Numbered from the stretch's first letter, positions 26,182 to 34,691 are shown. The stretch is DNA of 34,691 nt from Deltaproteobacteria bacterium (GCA_025363655.1 JANYDK010000077.1:1-34691); one strand, 5' to 3'. Translations and numbers: made by a program. The notes: generated by a model from the letters alone, not told the origin.

Positions 26182-27086
26182 CAGAAGTAGCCCTCTTGCT
26201 TCTTCTTCTCCATCGAGGCCGAGGCGTCGTGATCGATGACGCGCCCTTGCCGCTCGGAGGTGGTGGTGAGGAGCATCTCCTGGATGATCGCCGGGAGCGT
26301 GTCGGCCTCGCTCTCGATCGCGCCGGTCAACGGATAGCAACCGAGCGTGCGAAAGCGCACTTTTCGCTGCGTCGGCACCTCGCCGGGCGCGAGCGGCATG
26401 CGCTCGTCGTCGACCATGATGAGCCCACCGTCGCGCTCGACCACCGGACGCACGGCGGCGAAGTAAAGCGGCACGATCGGTATGTTCTCGAGGTAGATGT
26501 ACTGCCAGACGTCGAGCTCGGTCCAGTTGGAGAGCGGGAAGACGCGCAAGGTCTCGCCTTGGTGACGATCGATGCGCGTGTTGTAGAGCCGCCAGAGCTC
26601 GGGACGCTGGTTCTTCGGATCCCAGCGGTGACCGCCCGCACGAAAGGAGAAGACGCGCTCCTTCGCCCGCGACTTCTCTTCGTCGCGCCGCGCGCCGCCG
26701 AACGCCGCGTCGAAGCCGTGCTTGTCGAGCGCTTGCTTCAGCGCCACCGTCTTCATCACGTCGGTGTGCACCACCGAGCCCGACGTGAACGGATTGATGC
26801 CCGCGGCGACGCCCTCTTGGTTCACGTGGACGAGGAGATCGAGCCCGAGCTGCTTCACCCACGCGTCGCGGAAGGTGATCATCTCGCGGAACTACCAGGT
26901 CGTGTCGACGTGGAGGAGCGGGAAGGGCGGTTTTGCCGGGTAGAAGGCCTTCATCGCCAGGTGCAGCATGACGGCGCTGTCTTTGCCGATGGAGTAGAGC
27001 ATCACCGGGTTTTCGCACTCGGCGACGACCTCACGGAGGATGTGGATGGACTCGGCTTCCAGGCGTTGGAGGTGGGTGAGGGGCAT
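26181..27086 (-). pseudogene. cysD: Sulfate adenylyltransferase small subunit, interrupted by an in-frame TAG
   Basis: The full frame from ATG 27084-27086 to TGA 26181-26183 would encode about 301 residues, the normal CysD length, and all motifs are intact: [13 protein letters not shown], the PP-loop [108 protein letters not shown]. Only one codon breaks it: TAG at 26894-26892 replaces the Lys (AAG in most relatives) of the conserved W-K-F-R-E-M. No frameshift or deletion is seen on either side. This could be a recent nonsense mutation, a base error, or a readthrough site. An ATG 9 nt after the TAG could restart the C-terminal 233 residues, but these lack the PP-loop. It is translationally coupled to cysNC. 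Confidence 0.88.
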
Positions 27087-27239
27087 GGGAGGCGAGCGCT
27101 CTGATAGCACCGCGGCACGACCGGAACGACTCCAGAGCGACAATCGCGCGAGCGCCGCCGAGGACCGATCACGGCGCAACGCTCCGACTCGGGCAAAAAT
27201 CTCCCGATGCTTCGCCAGCCGAAGGCGTGGATCCGGCTC

Positions 27240-27270
27240 GATGCCCGAGCATCGTCACGTTCGCGTGACG
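27240..27270. terminator. Paired hairpins after the dTDP-sugar operon
   Basis: Two adjacent perfect stems share one base: GATGC-CCGA-GCATC (27240-27253) and CGTCACG-TTCG-CGTGACG (27253-27270). They begin 4 bp beyond the stop of the minus-strand RmlC-like gene and lie in the 187-bp gap before cysD. No T-tract follows on either strand, so this may be an attenuating or RNA-stabilising structure more than a classical terminator. Confidence 0.4.
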
Positions 27271-27273
27271 GAA

Positions 27274-27759
27274 TCAGTGTTCGTGGTCCATCTGGAACAT
27301 GCTCTTCGGGTCGTCCTCGTGGCGAATCTCGTCGATCGGCAACTTCTTGCCTTGCCCCATGAAGAGGCGGTTCGGCAGGTTGGTTACCAGCCCATCCTTT
27401 CCGCCGACGTTTCGATAACCGTGCACCACTCCGGCCGGGACGATCACCGCCGTCGGATCGTCCTCACCGACGACGATGCGAATCCGATTCCCATAGGTCG
27501 GCGACGACTGGCGATTGTCCCAAAGCACCAGGAGGAAGTTCGACGGCCCGAGAAAGCAGAAGTAGTCGGCCTGATCGATGTGCTCGTGCGGCCCGCGCTG
27601 CACACCAGCGCGGGAAATCGACGCATAACACATCGTCGGGCGAAACTCGGCCGCGACCTCGTCGTCTCGATACAACTCACAAAGCCAGCCACGCTCGTCG
27701 ACGAACTTGCGCAGCTTGCGGACCTCGACCCCTTCGATGGGACCCTTCTTGAAGGACAT
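27274..27759 (-). CDS. RmlC-like cupin (dTDP-4-keto-sugar epimerase family), 161 aa
   Basis: The cupin fold matches the dTDP-4-dehydrorhamnose 3,5-epimerase family: FVDERGWLCELYR, the QRGPHEH site (the RmlC catalytic His lies in R-G-L-H), and VIVPAGVVHGYRNVG. It is shorter than typical RmlC (about 180), and the stretch that usually carries catalytic and substrate tyrosines reads VTNLPNRLF here, so full 3,5-epimerase activity is doubtful. It is last in an operon with rmlA and rmlB. AGGAG at 27765-27769 lies 5 nt before the ATG. It may act as an epimerase or isomerase on dTDP-4-keto-6-deoxyglucose. No rmlD is in the window. Confidence 0.78.
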   Translation of the reverse strand: MSFKKGPIEGVEVRKLRKFVDERGWLCELYRDDEVAAEFRPTMCYASISRAGVQRGPHEHIDQADYFCFLGPSNFLLVLWDNRQSSPTYGNRIRIVVGEDDPTAVIVPAGVVHGYRNVGGKDGLVTNLPNRLFMGQGKKLPIDEIRHEDDPKSMFQMDHEH

Positions 27760-27767
27760 GAACGCTC

Positions 27768-28847
27768 CTATTCCCGTGAAAGTTCGATGACGCAGTCGTC
27801 ACCGATCATGAGTGAGAGCGTCCGGTCGCGCGAAGATCCGCGCCTGACGACCACCCTTTTTCCGATCAGCGAATCGGCGATCCGCTCGATGTCGACGATG
27901 CTCGTGCCCTCCATGATGACGGAGTGAGCGACAGTCGAGCGGAGCAGCGTGACGCCGTCACCGATGGCCGTAAACGGCTCGATGCGCGCGTCGCAGATGT
28001 GAGCGTTCTCCCCGATGACTACCGGTCCGCGAATGATCGAACGCTCGATTCGAGTTCCCTTGCCGACGCGGACGCGACCGCTGCAGACGCTCTTGTCGTC
28101 CACCTCGCCCTCGATGCTCCCTTTGAGCCAGTCGTCGAGGACGGTGTCGTTGGCGAGCAGCATGTCATCCTTCTTGCCGGTATCGAGCCACCACTTGTCG
28201 AGGCGCGAGAAGCGAACGCGGTGTCGATCGACGATGAGCTGATTGATGGCGTCGGTGATCTCGAGTTCGCCGCGAGGCGAAGGCTTGATCCGGGAAATCG
28301 CCTCGAAAATGGTCTTGCGGAAGAGGTAGATCCCCACCAAGGCGAGGTTCGACCGCGGCTCCTTGGGCTTCTCCACCAGTGAGATGACTTCGCCGCGGTT
28401 GTCGACTTCGGCGACGCCGAAGGCCGAGGGGTTGGGCACCTCCTTGAGCATCACCGACGCACCAAGCGAGGCGTCTTCGGCAAAGGCTCGCACCATTTCG
28501 CGAATGCTCATGCCGATGAGGTTGTCGCCGAGATACATAACGAAGTCGTCGTCGCCGAGGAATGGACGGGCGGTGGCGACGGCGTGGGCAAGACCCGCGG
28601 GCTTGTCCTGCAAAATGTACGTAAACTTGACGCCGAAGCGCGAGCCATCCCCGAGCGCGCGCTTGATCTCGGCGCCCGTTTCCGGAGAAACAATGACGCC
28701 GATGTCGCAAACGCCGGCGTCGACGAGGTTGTCGACGACGTAGAAGAGTACGGGGCGATTGGCGACCGGCACGAGCTGTTTTGCCCCAGTGTGGGTCAAA
28801 GGACGGAGGCGAGTGCCAGCGCCCCCGGCGAGGACCAGTGCTTTCAC
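27768..28847 (-). CDS. rmlA: Glucose-1-phosphate thymidylyltransferase, long form
   Basis: The 359-residue protein begins [32 protein letters not shown] (nucleotidyltransferase signature with the catalytic Arg and Lys), then [10 protein letters not shown], a D-x-D-like metal region near FVMYLGDNL, and V-E-K-P-K-E-P. From about residue 245 a left-handed beta-helix domain ([26 protein letters not shown]) marks it as the long StrD-like class, not the ~290-residue RmlA of enterics. It makes dTDP-glucose from dTTP and glucose-1-phosphate. The start is GTG at 28845-28847, which overlaps the TGA of rmlB by 3 nt. The RmlC-like gene follows after 8 bp. Confidence 0.92.
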   Translation of the reverse strand: MKALVLAGGAGTRLRPLTHTGAKQLVPVANRPVLFYVVDNLVDAGVCDIGVIVSPETGAEIKRALGDGSRFGVKFTYILQDKPAGLAHAVATARPFLGDDDFVMYLGDNLIGMSIREMVRAFAEDASLGASVMLKEVPNPSAFGVAEVDNRGEVISLVEKPKEPRSNLALVGIYLFRKTIFEAISRIKPSPRGELEITDAINQLIVDRHRVRFSRLDKWWLDTGKKDDMLLANDTVLDDWLKGSIEGEVDDKSVCSGRVRVGKGTRIERSIIRGPVVIGENAHICDARIEPFTAIGDGVTLLRSTVAHSVIMEGTSIVDIERIADSLIGKRVVVRRGSSRDRTLSLMIGDDCVIELSRE

Positions 28848-29917
28848 GACGCACCTGCCGGCATCGCTTCGGTGCCGAGGCGCTCGCGTCGATAGCGGCT
28901 TTGCGTGATTCGCTCGCACCACTCTCGGTGAGAAAGATACCACTCGACGGTCCTGCGAATCCCCTCGTCGAACGCGGTTTTCGGCGTCCAGCCAAGGTCG
29001 CGACGAATCTTGTCTGAGTCGATGGCGTAGCGCCGGTCGTGGCCAGGACGATCGGCAACGAAGCGAATGAGTTCCTCGTGTACGCTCGCCCGCGGAGCGA
29101 GTTCGTCGAGGTTTCGGCAGATCGCAGTCACGATTTCGATGTTGGTTCGCTCGTTGTTTCCGCCGACACAGTACGTCTCGCCGGGAATCCCCTTTTCCGA
29201 TGCGGTGAGGAGTGCCTCAGCGTGGTCGTCGACGTAGAGCCAATCGCGCACGTTCTTGCCGTCGCCGTAGACGGGAAGCGTCGCCCCTTCCATCGCGTTG
29301 AGAGTCACCAGCGGGATGAGCTTTTCCGGAAACTGGTAGGGACCGTAATTGTTCGAGCAATTGGTGATGATTGTGGGAAGTCCGTAGGTGTGGTAATATG
29401 CCCGCGCGAGGTGATCGGCAGAGGCTTTGGACGCCGAGTACGGAGAACTGGGAGCGTATCGCGTGGTTTCTTCGAAGAGGCCTTCGGGACCGAGCGAGCC
29501 ATAGACTTCATCGGTCGAAACCTGGATGAACCGGAATCCGTTCTTTCTGTCGACCGTTGTCCGGTAAAAGGCGCGAGCTGCCTCGAGAAGCTCGAACGTT
29601 CCAACGATGTTCGTATGGACGAACGCCCCAGGACCGTCGATGGAACGGTCGACGTGAGATTCGGCCGCGAGATTGAGCACGACGTCGGGGCAGTATTGCT
29701 CGAAGACAGAACGCACTGTGGCGCGATCGCAGATATCACCTTGCACGAACCGAAAGCGGGCGTGCCCCTCGAGCTCGGCGAGATTCTCCAGGTTGCCGGC
29801 GTACGTTAGGCTATCCAACACGACGACGTGAGCTTCCTGCCTGGTCGCAACGAGGTGATGGACCAGGTTCGAGCCGATGAAGCCTGCACCGCCCGTAATG
29901 AGGAAGGTTCGACGCAT
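28844..29917 (-). CDS. rmlB: dTDP-glucose 4,6-dehydratase
   Basis: The extended SDR enzyme of 357 residues has the NAD site [12 protein letters not shown], a dinucleotide-binding [14 protein letters not shown], catalytic VSTDEVYGS (Thr-Asp-Glu triad) and [15 protein letters not shown] (Tyr-xxx-Lys), with [18 protein letters not shown] and DWLYVDDH downstream. It converts dTDP-glucose to dTDP-4-keto-6-deoxyglucose. It is the first gene of the rmlB-rmlA-rmlC-like operon. The ATG is preceded by AAGGGA with 5-nt spacing. The 220-bp gap to the divergent fibrinogen-like lipoprotein gene should hold promoters for both directions. Confidence 0.96.
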   Translation of the reverse strand: MRRTFLITGGAGFIGSNLVHHLVATRQEAHVVVLDSLTYAGNLENLAELEGHARFRFVQGDICDRATVRSVFEQYCPDVVLNLAAESHVDRSIDGPGAFVHTNIVGTFELLEAARAFYRTTVDRKNGFRFIQVSTDEVYGSLGPEGLFEETTRYAPSSPYSASKASADHLARAYYHTYGLPTIITNCSNNYGPYQFPEKLIPLVTLNAMEGATLPVYGDGKNVRDWLYVDDHAEALLTASEKGIPGETYCVGGNNERTNIEIVTAICRNLDELAPRASVHEELIRFVADRPGHDRRYAIDSDKIRRDLGWTPKTAFDEGIRRTVEWYLSHREWCERITQSRYRRERLGTEAMPAGAS

Positions 29918-30002
29918 TTTTATCCCTTTGCATCAACAATCGAGGGCGAGAGAGTATCACGAATTCCTGCACGTTCCGACCTTCACGACGGCGTCGACCG
30001 GC

Positions 30003-30031
30003 TTGAGCGGCACGGCAACGCTTGGTATGTT
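30003..30031 (+). promoter_or_regulatory. Predicted sigma-70-type promoter
   Basis: TTGAGC (30003-30008) and TATGTT (30026-30031) are separated by 17 bp, close to TTGACA-N17-TATAAT. The predicted start near 30038 would leave a leader of about 100 nt before the fibrinogen-like lipoprotein at 30138. In GC-rich DNA such a match is uncommon but not conclusive. Confidence 0.4.
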
Positions 30032-30137
30032 CCGATGCACGATGGAGCGCTTGCGTTCGATGCGATGCGGGTTCGCTAGACGCTGTCGGCGAGAGTCGGC
30101 GGTGCCGACGCTGCCGGCGCGGTGAAACGGAGATCTG

Positions 30138-31358
30138 ATGCGAGGCCGCGCGATGTTGCTCTCGCTTGTCCTCCTCGTCGCTTGCCGACTCGACCGGGGC
30201 GGCCTCGGCCTCGGCACCCAGACCTTGGATGGTGGCGTCGACGTCGGCCCGTCGTCGGACTCGAGCGACACGGGGACCGAAACCGGGACGTGCGGCAACG
30301 GCGTGCGCGATGGCGACGAGAGCGACGTCGACTGCGGCGGTGCGTGTGCTCCGTGCGGCGTCGGACAGGGTTGCAGCGTCGCTGCCGACTGCATCACCAA
30401 GAAGTGCGGGCCGAGCCAAAGCTGCGTCGCGCCGCCGCAATGCGAGGACGGTGCCGTCGACGGCGCCGAGACGGACGTCGACTGCGGCGGCCCGATATGC
30501 GCCAAGTGTCTCGACGGCAAAGCTTGTTCTGGAGGCAGCGACTGCGCCAGCGCCAGCTGCGGCTCCGGCAACACCTGCCGTCGTCCGAGTTGCAGCGATG
30601 GAGTGCGAAACGGCAGCGAGACGGACGCCGACTGCGGAGGCAGTTGCCCAAACGCATGCGATGTCGGTCAGGCATGTCGCGTCGACGGCGATTGCGTCAG
30701 TTTCCTCTGCAACGGCAAAAGTTGCGAACCGCGCCAGTCGTGCCGAGCCATTCGTGCAGCGGCACCGACGGGTGTGTCGCTCAAGAGCGGAAGCTACACG
30801 ATCGATCCCGACGGCAGTGCCGGTGCGCTTGCGCCATTCCTCGTCTACTGCGAGATGAGCATCGATGGCGGTGGATGGACCTTCTTTGCTCACGCCAATC
30901 AAGACTACGTCGGAGGCAAACTCTTCGAGGCCGACGTGGGAAGATATCATGCCGACCGCACGGATGACGGTACGACGTACGGACTCGGAGCGACGCTGCT
31001 GAAGCGCGCTGTCCACACCAACATGATGGTGACGCTGGACCGCGCCGATCCGTTGTCGGCGGCAGCTGCCAACAAGCTGCTCGTTCTAGCCTACCCGGCC
31101 GGTTCAGCCGGATTCTCCAGCGGTCCGATCCCTTGCGTGGGCCTGAGCCCCTTCGAGTATCGCTTGACCACCACTGGAGCCACGATTCCGGGCTTCTCTG
31201 GCAGTCCGTGCGACACGCTTCGTTGGTATCTGCGCAGCAACGGTGACGCCAACTATCTCACAAATTTCCTCGAAGCGGCAGCGCTGGGAAACTTCTGGGG
31301 TATCGGGATGGGAGGGGACGACAGCTGGTCGCACGACGGCTATTGGTACGTCCGCTGA
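30138..31358 (+). CDS. Lipoprotein with Cys-rich repeats and a fibrinogen-like C-terminal domain, 406 aa
   Basis: The signal peptide MRGRAMLLSLVLLVAC has a lipobox with Cys16. After an Asp/Ser/Thr linker, three Cys-rich repeats follow (about 50-210), each with the pattern C-x-N/D-G-x-x-D/N-G-x-E-[ST]-D-x-D-C-G-G then C-x-x-C and x-D-C-x-S-x-x-C, a module very common in myxobacterial surface proteins. The C-terminal ~200 residues begin SCRAIRAAAPTGVSLKSGSYTIDPDG and contain VYCEMSIDGGGWTFFAHA, which is the fibrinogen-related (FReD) signature, ending GDDSWSHDGYWYVR. FReD domains usually bind carbohydrates or acetyl groups. GGAG about 6 nt before the ATG supports the start. Lying among polysaccharide genes, it might bind or anchor the polymer (inference). 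Confidence 0.85.
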   Translation: MRGRAMLLSLVLLVACRLDRGGLGLGTQTLDGGVDVGPSSDSSDTGTETGTCGNGVRDGDESDVDCGGACAPCGVGQGCSVAADCITKKCGPSQSCVAPPQCEDGAVDGAETDVDCGGPICAKCLDGKACSGGSDCASASCGSGNTCRRPSCSDGVRNGSETDADCGGSCPNACDVGQACRVDGDCVSFLCNGKSCEPRQSCRAIRAAAPTGVSLKSGSYTIDPDGSAGALAPFLVYCEMSIDGGGWTFFAHANQDYVGGKLFEADVGRYHADRTDDGTTYGLGATLLKRAVHTNMMVTLDRADPLSAAAANKLLVLAYPAGSAGFSSGPIPCVGLSPFEYRLTTTGATIPGFSGSPCDTLRWYLRSNGDANYLTNFLEAAALGNFWGIGMGGDDSWSHDGYWYVR

Positions 31359-31402
31359 CATGGCGCGGGGCGTGCACCGTGCGCGTGCGATGTCACACCG
31401 AT

Positions 31403-33667
31403 TCAGTGAGTGGGTCGATCCGCCGGCGGCTCATCCTGTCGACGGTCCGGTGGCTTCAGCGCCGGCTCAGCAGGGTTGGCGCTGTAGTTACGTGAATGAT
31501 AGTAGTGGTATTCACTGTATTTTCCGTATTCGGCGCGGCTGAGGTTGACGTCGTTGAGGACGATCCCGGCCAGGTGTCCTTTGACGCCGAGTAGTTGCTT
31601 GACCGCTTGGCGCACCGCGTACTTGTCAGTGCGGAAGGCGCGCACGACGACGACGACGCAATCGACGAGGCGGCTGAGAATCGCCGCATCCGTGACCGGT
31701 AGCACCGGCGGGCTGTCGAATACGATGCGGTCGAATTTACTCTTCAGTGTCTCGACCAAATCGCGAAACCGGTGGCTCTCGAGGAGCTCGGCCGGATTGG
31801 GCGGGATCGGTCCCGACGTAAGCACCCACACGTTGGGAATGCCCGACTCGCGAATGCACTCGTCGAGCGGAGCCTGCCCGGTTACGACGAGGCTCACGCC
31901 GACGTCGTTGGAAATACGGAAGGTGCGATGCAATCGAGGTCGGCGAAGATCGGTGTCGATGACGAGGACTCGGAGACCGGTTTGCGCGAAGACCGTGCTC
32001 AGCGAACAGACGACGGTGGTCTTGCCCTCTTGCGGGATTGCACTGGTCACCAGGACCGCTGCGTAGGGCTTGTCGGGCGACATGAAGGTGAGGTTGGTGC
32101 GGACGACGCGGGCCGCCTCGGCAACGCTCCCGAGCGGCGATTGCGACACGATCAAGTCGCGGTCCGAAAGCGCCAGCACGGTGCCCGTTTCCGTAGTCTT
32201 GACCTTGCGTGCGTACTCGGCGACACCGGACTTGGCGATCTCGGGAAGGAGGCCGAGGCAGGTGATGCCGACGTATTCGTCGATGTCGGCGGGGGTCTTG
32301 ATCGAACGATCGGAGAATTCTCGAACCAGCGCGGCACCCACGCCGAGGAGGAACCCGGCCAACACTCCCATAAGCATGTTCACCGGGACGTTGGGGCGCA
32401 CCGGAATTTTCGGCTCCATCGCCTCGTCGACGACCTGAATGTTGTTGAAATTCATCATTCGTGTGAGGTCGGTTTCGTGGGCTCGCTCCAGAACGATGCC
32501 GTAGATCTTCTCGTTGTTCGCCTTCGTGCGGTTGAGTTGGTTGTACGTGATCTCGAAGGACTGAAGCGTATGAGCTTGTTGCTGGAGTTCCTCGTACTGT
32601 TTCTTCAGCGAGCTCGCCTGCATGTCGACCGACTTCAGGTCGCGCCCGACGGCGCCCTTGATGTTTTCTATCTCGCTCTTGATGGCCTTCTTCACCGCTT
32701 CGATGCGGCCGGTGGCGGCGAGCATTTTCGGGTGACTCTGATCGAGCGTGGAAGCCAACTCCTCGTAGTTGCGCATCTGCTCGGCGTACTGCTGTCGCAG
32801 CATGGAGAGCACGGTGCTCGAGAGGAGCTCGGTCGAGCCCGCTTGCGACGGGTCGGTCGGCTTGACAGACTCGAGCTGGGTGCAGCGGGCCCGTAGCTCG
32901 GCGCGCTTGATCTGCAGGCTGGTGGTCTGCTTGGCGACCTCGTCCAGTTGCGTCGCGAGAATGTTGTGCTGGTCTTCGAGCGAGATGGAAAGAACGTTGT
33001 TCTTCTGTCTGAAGTCGTTGAGTGCTCGCTCGCTCGTCTCCAGATCCGACTTCAGGTGATCGAGCTGGCCGTTGAGCCATTCCGACGCGTACGTAGAGAT
33101 GCGCGAGGTATTTTCCAGGTTTTGCGCGAGGTAGGTCCGGACTACGGTGTTGAGAATGAGTTGGGTGCGCTTGGGATCGGTGTCTTCGTAGCGGTAGTAG
33201 ACCAGGCTCGACTCTTTGAGCGGCTCCACGATCAGCCGTTTGGCGAGAAGCTCCGCCGCCTCGTCCACGGAAATGGGCTTCCAGCCCGCCTGCTTGGACT
33301 GTCGAACACCGACAAAAGAGGGGTCGGCGTTGAGTCCAAGCGACCGCACGACGGCCACGCAGAGTCGCATGGACTTCATGATCCGATACTCGGACTCGTA
33401 GAATTCCCTGCGGTTCCAGTAGCTGCTCGCCTCGCGCCCGACAACCTCGACCTTTTGCCCGAGCGGGCGAGGAGGATCGGGATCGAGGCGCAGGAGCACC
33501 TCGGCTCGGTAGATCTTCGCCTGGCCGAGCGTCCAGAACAGCACGATCGCAACGACCGCTATCCAGCAGACGAGCACGAGCAAGACGTGCTTGCGCGCGA
33601 TGTTGAAGATGTCGCGCAGCGAGACGGGGCTCGGAGCAGCAGCGCGGGACGACGTCGGGAGGTTCAT
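31403..33667 (-). CDS. Wzc-type tyrosine autokinase for polysaccharide export
   Basis: Numbering from the ATG at 33667 (754 aa): Wzz-like N-terminus with TM1 (about 27-47), long periplasmic coiled-coil region (about 190-400), GNVR-like segment (SFEITYNQLNRTKANNEKIYG, about 370-390), TM2 (about 431-449), then a cytoplasmic BY-kinase domain with Walker A S-A-I-P-Q-E-G-K-T (Lys549), Walker A' VLVIDTDLRRP (Asp571, Asp573), Walker B IVFDSPP (Asp651), and a C-terminal tyrosine cluster (Tyr714, 717, 720, 722, 723, 728), the usual autophosphorylation site. It controls chain length and export of Wzy-dependent polysaccharide. An in-frame ATG at 33712 would add 15 residues; neither start has a good ribosome-binding site. 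It is convergent with the fibrinogen-like gene and follows the TPR gene. Confidence 0.93.
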   Translation of the reverse strand: MNLPTSSRAAAPSPVSLRDIFNIARKHVLLVLVCWIAVVAIVLFWTLGQAKIYRAEVLLRLDPDPPRPLGQKVEVVGREASSYWNRREFYESEYRIMKSMRLCVAVVRSLGLNADPSFVGVRQSKQAGWKPISVDEAAELLAKRLIVEPLKESSLVYYRYEDTDPKRTQLILNTVVRTYLAQNLENTSRISTYASEWLNGQLDHLKSDLETSERALNDFRQKNNVLSISLEDQHNILATQLDEVAKQTTSLQIKRAELRARCTQLESVKPTDPSQAGSTELLSSTVLSMLRQQYAEQMRNYEELASTLDQSHPKMLAATGRIEAVKKAIKSEIENIKGAVGRDLKSVDMQASSLKKQYEELQQQAHTLQSFEITYNQLNRTKANNEKIYGIVLERAHETDLTRMMNFNNIQVVDEAMEPKIPVRPNVPVNMLMGVLAGFLLGVGAALVREFSDRSIKTPADIDEYVGITCLGLLPEIAKSGVAEYARKVKTTETGTVLALSDRDLIVSQSPLGSVAEAARVVRTNLTFMSPDKPYAAVLVTSAIPQEGKTTVVCSLSTVFAQTGLRVLVIDTDLRRPRLHRTFRISNDVGVSLVVTGQAPLDECIRESGIPNVWVLTSGPIPPNPAELLESHRFRDLVETLKSKFDRIVFDSPPVLPVTDAAILSRLVDCVVVVVRAFRTDKYAVRQAVKQLLGVKGHLAGIVLNDVNLSRAEYGKYSEYHYYHSRNYSANPAEPALKPPDRRQDEPPADRPTH

Positions 33668-33718
33668 GCGATGGGTACCAGGTTCGGTGAGCGGCCGGAG
33701 CTTAGCATTCAACGGGTT

Positions 33719-34691
33719 TCATGGGAGAGGGAGGGCCAAAGCGTTTCCCGGGCCAGCGGGACCAGTGGGGTCGCCGCTCGCGTTCCGGATTCGGACGATG
33801 GCGTCTTGGTAGGATTTGTCGTTCGGGTACTGCGCGCCGAGTCGCTCATACAGCGCGATGGCCAAATCGTAGCGCTTGGACGACTCGGCAAGCTCGGCCG
33901 ATGTGCGTAGAAAACTGGTCCCGTCGGAGGCAGCCGCTGCTGCATCGAGGTAGCTCGAGAGCGCGGCGCCGACGTGGCCTCGAGCCAGCTCCACCTCTCC
34001 CATCAGCGCATGTACCCGGTAGATCTGGTTCATCTCGGCCAAGACTGTCCGCAGGCGGTCGAGTTCGCCAGAGACCGCGGCCAGACCCAGACGCTTGCCG
34101 CGTCGCCGTACCAGGGCCTCGAGCAGATCGGCGTCGTCTCCGAGTGCTTGCAGCCCGACGACGAGCTCCGCCTCGGCAGCGACTGGGTCGGGCTCGAGGT
34201 CGCAGAGAGCCAGGTAGCCCTCCGGGGCGTTGGGCACTTGCCGAACCAGCATCCGCGCGATGGCGATCGCATCCGCCTCTTGATGGGCGGCCTTGGCGCG
34301 GCCGATGCGGCGGAGCGCTGCGGAGATTGCCGGTGGATGAGCCTCCGTGAGGACCAGGTCGACGGCGGCGGCGTCGTCGTGGCGCCCCGCGGCGTCGAGT
34401 GCGAGCGATGCCTGCTCGAGAAGGGCGGGTGAGGCAGCGACGGCAGCGATGTCGGCGGTCGGCGCGCCGAGCAGGATCAAGTCGCCCAAGACCGTTCGGC
34501 CGAGTGCCGGACCGAGGCGCAAGGCCTCTCGGTACTCCGCGTAGGCCTGTCCGCGTCGCCCTGCTCTGGCGAACCAGCGTGCGAGCCAGAAGTGGCTCTG
34601 CGCACGCCAGGGGCCTTGGACCACCGAGCGCGCCAAAATGGGTCCACCTTGGGCATCGCCTAGATGACGCACGCCCTCGAGCATCGTGATG
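33719..34691 (-). CDS. TPR-repeat protein, C-terminal part (5' end outside window)
   Basis: The frame is open to the right edge (codons before the first Met at 34684 are also sense), so the gene probably starts outside the window. The visible 320 residues are Ala/Leu/Arg helical hairpins with TPR spacing: SHFWLARWFARAGRRGQAYAEYREALRLGP, then repeated units ending DGTSFLRTSAELAESSKRYDLAIALYERLGAQYPND. The C-terminus is a Pro/Gly tail. It lies 51 bp upstream of the tyrosine autokinase on the same strand. TPR proteins of exopolysaccharide loci often scaffold the secretion channel or follow a Wzy/ligase domain; which of these applies cannot be told without the N-terminus. Confidence 0.78.
   Translation of the reverse strand, partial: ITMLEGVRHLGDAQGGPILARSVVQGPWRAQSHFWLARWFARAGRRGQAYAEYREALRLGPALGRTVLGDLILLGAPTADIAAVAASPALLEQASLALDAAGRHDDAAAVDLVLTEAHPPAISAALRRIGRAKAAHQEADAIAIARMLVRQVPNAPEGYLALCDLEPDPVAAEAELVVGLQALGDDADLLEALVRRRGKRLGLAAVSGELDRLRTVLAEMNQIYRVHALMGEVELARGHVGAALSSYLDAAAAASDGTSFLRTSAELAESSKRYDLAIALYERLGAQYPNDKSYQDAIVRIRNASGDPTGPAGPGNALALPLP

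Noticed and set aside
26892-26894. Pyrrolysine or other recoding of the TAG in cysD
   Set aside because: The site is a lysine outside any known recoded family and no supporting structure or suppressor gene is visible; an ordinary nonsense change or base error is simpler.
1-34691. tRNA, rRNA, CRISPR array, insertion sequence, att site
   Set aside because: No cloverleaf, spaced direct-repeat array, transposase or integrase motif was recognised on either strand by eye.

Overview
The window reads as chromosomal DNA of a high-GC, large-genome Gram-negative bacterium. The best fit is a Myxococcota (Polyangia-like) species. This is inferred from very strong GC bias at third codon positions, a giant Ser/Thr kinase fused to ATPase and repeat modules, many low-complexity lipoproteins (Asp/Ser/Thr-rich or Cys-rich 'CGNGVxDGxETDxDCGG' types), a PATAN/DUF4388-type response regulator, and frequent GTG or TTG starts. 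No rRNA, tRNA, CRISPR array, insertion sequence or phage gene was recognised, so this is not an obvious island. Taxonomy is inference only. Layout, part 1 (1-13.4 kb, housekeeping and signalling): two Pro-rich envelope proteins; a fused ThrE-type Thr/Ser exporter with a small outer-membrane beta-barrel gene just upstream; an NtrC-type sigma-54 response regulator; a Cys-rich lipoprotein; a PmbA/TldE peptidase-family protein whose stop codon interlocks with that of a 1406-residue kinase/cyclase-like/ATPase/TPR protein; a CPBP intramembrane protease; a hypothetical protein; and a lipoprotein with an ExbD/TolR-like periplasmic region. Part 2 (13.4-16.3 kb) is the most interesting segment. A well-formed cobalamin (B12) riboswitch sits in the leader of a two-gene, translationally overlapping operon. 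That operon encodes two lipoproteins of unknown function that look beta-propeller-like, and the ExbD-like lipoprotein lies divergently upstream. No BtuB, BtuF, BtuCD or cobalamin biosynthesis gene is visible. I propose a B12-repressed surface capture module functionally analogous to Bacteroides BtuG. Part 3 (16.3-21.5 kb): adenosine deaminase, a PPC/DUF296-domain protein with a long disordered linker, and a divergent 963-residue response regulator / PATAN / single-TM / extracytoplasmic-repeat protein. Part 4 (21.5-34.7 kb) is a surface-polysaccharide locus. It contains a WlbA/WbpB-WbpD-WbpE-like trio for a diacetamido-uronic acid type nucleotide sugar; CysD and fused CysN/CysC for sulfate activation to PAPS; RmlB, RmlA and an RmlC-like cupin for dTDP-deoxysugars; a fibrinogen-like-domain lipoprotein; a Wzc-type tyrosine autokinase; and a TPR protein that runs off the right edge. 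Together these suggest a decorated, possibly sulfated, exopolysaccharide. The cysD frame is broken by a single in-frame TAG where the family has a conserved lysine, so either the gene is newly inactivated or there is a base error here.
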